Shown here in pieces: positions 61,548 to 64,000 of a stretch of DNA of 64,000 bases. A program made the translations under genes and the position numbers. The notes beneath the pieces were generated by a model. That model saw only the letters and a list, made by a program, of their open reading frames with translations, made no database searches and was not told the origin of the DNA. Every line of letters starts with the position of its first letter. Within the stretch, counting starts at the first letter, position 1. This stretch comes from Henriciella marina DSM 19595. Its GTDB lineage: Bacteria > Pseudomonadota > Alphaproteobacteria > Caulobacterales > Hyphomonadaceae. The stretch covers positions 1,674,001-1,738,000 of the forward strand of contig NZ_AQXT01000002.1 of assembly GCF_000376805.1 (NCBI RefSeq), given 5' to 3'.

Positions 61548-62672
61548 CTAGCTCTCCGCAGACTCCAGCGGCTCCACCATGCGGAAGGTGTCGCGCAGAT
61601 AGGACACGAAAATCGGGCTGATGCCTTCTGCTTCCATATGGGCAACGGACACAGGCGTCTGTGGTGACTTGTAATCCGCATCGGCTTTCACGCGCTTTGG
61701 CAGGTCATGATGCAGGATCGCAGCCCGCCCGATCATCGCATAGTCGAGGCCAGCCTCAAGCACGTCGCGTATGTCCGCCCCATCGCGGATCTTGCCCGCG
61801 CCGCCAAGCCGCGTGCCATGACGCGGCAGGTCCACGAAATGCTCGAGCAGGCTCTTGCCGCGCAGCGTCTCATCATCGGGCAGCTTCTTGTAGTCCCAGA
61901 AGGAGATGTCGACATAATCCAGCTTTCCGCCCGCCATCAGGTCACGGACGAAGTCGACATTCTCCGGCAGGCTAAGGCCGAACCGCTCAGGCGACAGGCG
62001 AATACCCACCTGGAAATTGTCTCCACAGGCCGCCCTGATGCCGTCGACGATCTCTCGCGTCAGGCGCGTGCGGTTTTCGACGCTGCCACCATGATCATCC
62101 GTACGCTGATTGGTGTCGACTGACATGAATTGCGCAAGGATATAGCCATGCGCGCCATGGATCTCGACACCGTCAAAGCCGGCCGTTTCTGCACGCTTTG
62201 CCGCCGCAATAAAGTCATCGCGCACCTGGTCGACCTCTTCGCGCGAAAGGGCCCGCGACCCCGTTTCGGCATGATCTGACGGGCCGACCGGCTCTGCCAC
62301 CGCCGTCTTGTCTGCGCGGATACCGGCATGGTGAAGCTGCAGCGAGGACACAGCCCCCTTCGCGCGGATGGCATCGGCGAGCCGCGTCAGCCCCTCAATA
62401 TGCTTGTCATCCCAGCAGCCAAGCTGCCCCGGAAAGCCCTGCCCAGCGGCCTGAACGTGCGCGGCCGCCGTCATCACCATGGCAAAGCCGCCATCGGCCC
62501 GCATGGTCAGCCAGTGAAACTCTTCGTCGGACAGAACACCATCGGCATGGCTCTGCTGATTGGTCAGCGGCGCCAGCGTCAGCCGGTTCTTCCAGGCGGG
62601 TCCACGGGTAAACGTCAGCGGCGCGAACATGTCTTCTACAGCCAAATCAGGCCTCCTTTTCTTGCCGGACAT
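61548..62672 (-). CDS. NADH:flavin oxidoreductase, Old Yellow Enzyme family
   Basis: 374-residue FMN barrel. NRLTLAPLTNQQSHADGVLSDEEFHWL (in parts) is the N-terminal FMN region; LQLHHAGIRAD, FDGVEIHGAHGYILAQFMS and TNQRTDDHGGSVENRTRLTREIVDG (in parts) are family signatures. Substrate-binding pair His-Gly-Ala-His is present. Reduces activated alkenes. ATG 62672; a later start at MFAPLTF would also fit. Confidence 0.92.
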   Translation of the reverse strand: MSGKKRRPDLAVEDMFAPLTFTRGPAWKNRLTLAPLTNQQSHADGVLSDEEFHWLTMRADGGFAMVMTAAAHVQAAGQGFPGQLGCWDDKHIEGLTRLADAIRAKGAVSSLQLHHAGIRADKTAVAEPVGPSDHAETGSRALSREEVDQVRDDFIAAAKRAETAGFDGVEIHGAHGYILAQFMSVDTNQRTDDHGGSVENRTRLTREIVDGIRAACGDNFQVGIRLSPERFGLSLPENVDFVRDLMAGGKLDYVDISFWDYKKLPDDETLRGKSLLEHFVDLPRHGTRLGGAGKIRDGADIRDVLEAGLDYAMIGRAAILHHDLPKRVKADADYKSPQTPVSVAHMEAEGISPIFVSYLRDTFRMVEPLESAES

Positions 62673-62754
62673 ACACCCTGCAAGCCCCCTTCACGTCCAG
62701 CACTAACTTCGCGTCAGCTTGCCAAAACAGCGACTTCAGGCGAATGCTCAGCGC

Positions 62755-63387
62755 ATGAAACTCTACACCGTCCCCGTCGCGCCCAATCCCACCAAGGTCA
62801 TGCTCTATCTGGCAGAGCGCGCGGAGGCAGGCACTGCCCTCCCCGTCGAACAGAAGATCGTCAACACGCTGAAGGGCCGCCAGCGTGAGCCTGAACACCT
62901 CGCCCGCAACCCGTTCGGCACACTCCCCGTCCTCGAGCTCGATGACGGCTCATATCTTCGCGAGTCGCTCGCCATCATCGATTATCTGGAGAGCAAATAT
63001 CCAGATGGCGCGCTCGCGATATCAGACGCCGAAGCGCGCGCCAGGGCCCGCGACCTCGAACGCATCATTGAACTCAAGATCGCCAATCCGCTCGCGATCT
63101 ATGTTCACTACAAGAAGTCGCCGCTTGGCCTGCCGCCCGACCCTCAACAGGCCGCCGCCATTGAAGCGCAGATTCAGGCGCCACTCGACTTTGTTGAAGA
63201 GACACTCGGCGATGGGCGTGAGCTTATTGCAGGCGACAGCGTCTCGACCGCAGACCTGACCCTCGCCTCACACCTGCAATTTGTCCGCTTTATCGGCGTT
63301 GATATCCTCGGCGAGCGCCCGCGCCTTCGCGCCTGGGACACGCGCTACCGCGCCCGCCCGGCCGCGAAAGCCATCCTGCAATGCTGA
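62755..63387 (+). CDS. Glutathione S-transferase
   Basis: 210-residue GST: thioredoxin-like N-domain (MKLYTVPVAPNPTKVMLYLAE, then NPFGTLPVLELDDGSYLRESLAIIDYLE with the cis-Pro and Glu-Ser glutathione site, in parts) and an all-helical C-domain (SVSTADLTLASHLQFVRF). ATG 62755 starts the fold; an upstream frame extension has no support. Divergent from the Old Yellow Enzyme gene. Confidence 0.88.
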   Translation: MKLYTVPVAPNPTKVMLYLAERAEAGTALPVEQKIVNTLKGRQREPEHLARNPFGTLPVLELDDGSYLRESLAIIDYLESKYPDGALAISDAEARARARDLERIIELKIANPLAIYVHYKKSPLGLPPDPQQAAAIEAQIQAPLDFVEETLGDGRELIAGDSVSTADLTLASHLQFVRFIGVDILGERPRLRAWDTRYRARPAAKAILQC

Positions 63388-63397
63388 AGGCGGCTGC

Positions 63398-64000
63398 CTA
63401 ACTGTTCCACCAGGGCTTGTCCTTGAATGGCCTGATATCGATCTCATGGCTCCAGGCAGAGCGATGCTGGTGCGCAATATGCCAATAGGTCTCTGCCAGC
63501 TCGCCCGGCAGGATCAGTTCATCCTTGCCCTCGCTCTTGGCGGCTTTGAGCTCAGCAAATCGCTCCGGCCCGAGCAACCTGCCCAGCGTATCGGGAGCCT
63601 CCACCGGTCCATCGATCAGGATGTGCGCGACATGAATGCCCTTCGGCGCGAACTCGGCGTTCAGCGTCTGACACAGCATGCGCCGGCCGCCCATCGCCGC
63701 CGCGTGTGAATGCTGGCCAGCATTTCCGCGTACCGCCGCCGTCGCAGACGTCACCAGCAGCGTGCCTGACCCGCGCGCCTCCATCTGCGGCAGCAACGTC
63801 TGCGCCAGCCTGAATAGACCGAACGTCGCCATCCGCCAGCCAAGCTCAAACGTCCTGAGCGGCGTATCGCCGAGCGCCCGGTTGCCGATCTGAGCCCCCA
63901 GATTGAACAGCGCGAGCTCAATCGGCCCGATGTCGCGCTCGACCCGAAAGACAAGATCCTCAATCGCGCCCTCTTCGACCGCATTGAGCAGCATGCCGGT
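63398..64000 (-). CDS. Short-chain dehydrogenase-like protein (5' end outside window)
   Basis: Only the C-terminal 200 residues are in the window; the frame is open to the edge, so the ATG at 63994 is internal. SDR features: NLGAQIGNR (near NAG), TLLVTSATAAVRGNAGQ, then HAAAMGGRRMLCQ where YxxxK is expected, so both catalytic residues are replaced (His and Met), and IHVAHILIDGPV. It is therefore a catalytically doubtful member. The gene continues beyond the right edge. Confidence 0.8.
   Translation of the reverse strand, partial: TGMLLNAVEEGAIEDLVFRVERDIGPIELALFNLGAQIGNRALGDTPLRTFELGWRMATFGLFRLAQTLLPQMEARGSGTLLVTSATAAVRGNAGQHSHAAAMGGRRMLCQTLNAEFAPKGIHVAHILIDGPVEAPDTLGRLLGPERFAELKAAKSEGKDELILPGELAETYWHIAHQHRSAWSHEIDIRPFKDKPWWNS

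Overview
The window is a GC-rich (low-60s percent by eye), densely coded chromosomal segment of an alphaproteobacterium. Protein resemblance and gene neighbourhoods (lgt/NDUFAF7/UbiK, prs-rplY-pth-ychF, def-fmt-truA, a MarR/PetR-like/kinase trio next to ilvE, an Alphaproteobacteria-type NrtR-like NUDIX regulator) suggest the order Caulobacterales/Hyphomonadales, with marine Hyphomonadaceae the best guess. That placement is inference. About 77 protein genes are supported. I saw no rRNA, tRNA, CRISPR array, intact insertion sequence, integrase or prophage gene.

Layout. 1-9.5 kb: a FabH-like synthase cut by the left edge, pirin, HD hydrolase, NUDIX regulator, rhomboid protease, acyl-CoA dehydrogenase, a Zur-type Fur repressor, and lipid/CoA enzymes, with remnants of a ZIP-like transporter and an OmpW-like porin on either side of a small lipoprotein. 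9.6-21 kb: housekeeping (argS, ispH, purB, AGCS symporter, bifunctional PBP, glutamate-synthase-like flavoprotein). 21-27 kb: a two-subunit acyl-CoA dehydrogenase pair, a family 2 glycosyltransferase, a renalase-like oxidoreductase and a DUF2256 zinc-ribbon protein. 27-30 kb: an AT-rich palindrome-rich leader before a small Arg-rich protein, SixA, a 1-Cys peroxiredoxin and a PP2C-like protein. 30-41.6 kb: ilvE, MarR/response regulator/sensor kinase, NDUFAF7, lgt, ubiK, modABC, ybjN, proC, TetR-like, pgeF. 41.8-51.3 kb: prs, an aldehyde dehydrogenase, rplY, pth, a TIR-like membrane protein on the opposite strand, ychF, flavodoxin, a sigma factor/VOC pair and rmuC. 51.3-64 kb: def, fmt, truA, tightly overlapped operons of acetyltransferases, hydrolases and CinA, MaoC, a methyltransferase, a Na+/Ca2+ exchanger with an apparently non-standard start, dapD, an Old Yellow Enzyme homologue, a GST and an SDR cut by the right edge.

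The housekeeping backbone is conventional: amino-acid biosynthesis (ilvE, proC, dapD), nucleotides (purB, prs), translation (argS, rplY, pth, def, fmt, truA, ychF), and envelope (PBP, lgt). A clear theme is acyl-CoA/fatty-acid metabolism (FabH-like, three acyl-CoA dehydrogenases, hotdog proteins, MaoC, several alpha/beta hydrolases).

I found no clear multi-gene novel system. The most interesting signals are small. Two hairpins bury Shine-Dalgarno sequences (5568-5596 and 10057-10098). Three perfect palindromes sit in about 100 bp of AT-rich DNA (27234-27333) before an unrecognised small protein. A CaCA exchanger has a good ribosome binding site but no ATG/GTG/TTG. A membrane-anchored TIR-like protein lacking the usual glutamate lies inside a translation gene cluster. 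Eight convergent gene ends overlap by exactly 4 bp at CTAG/CTAA.
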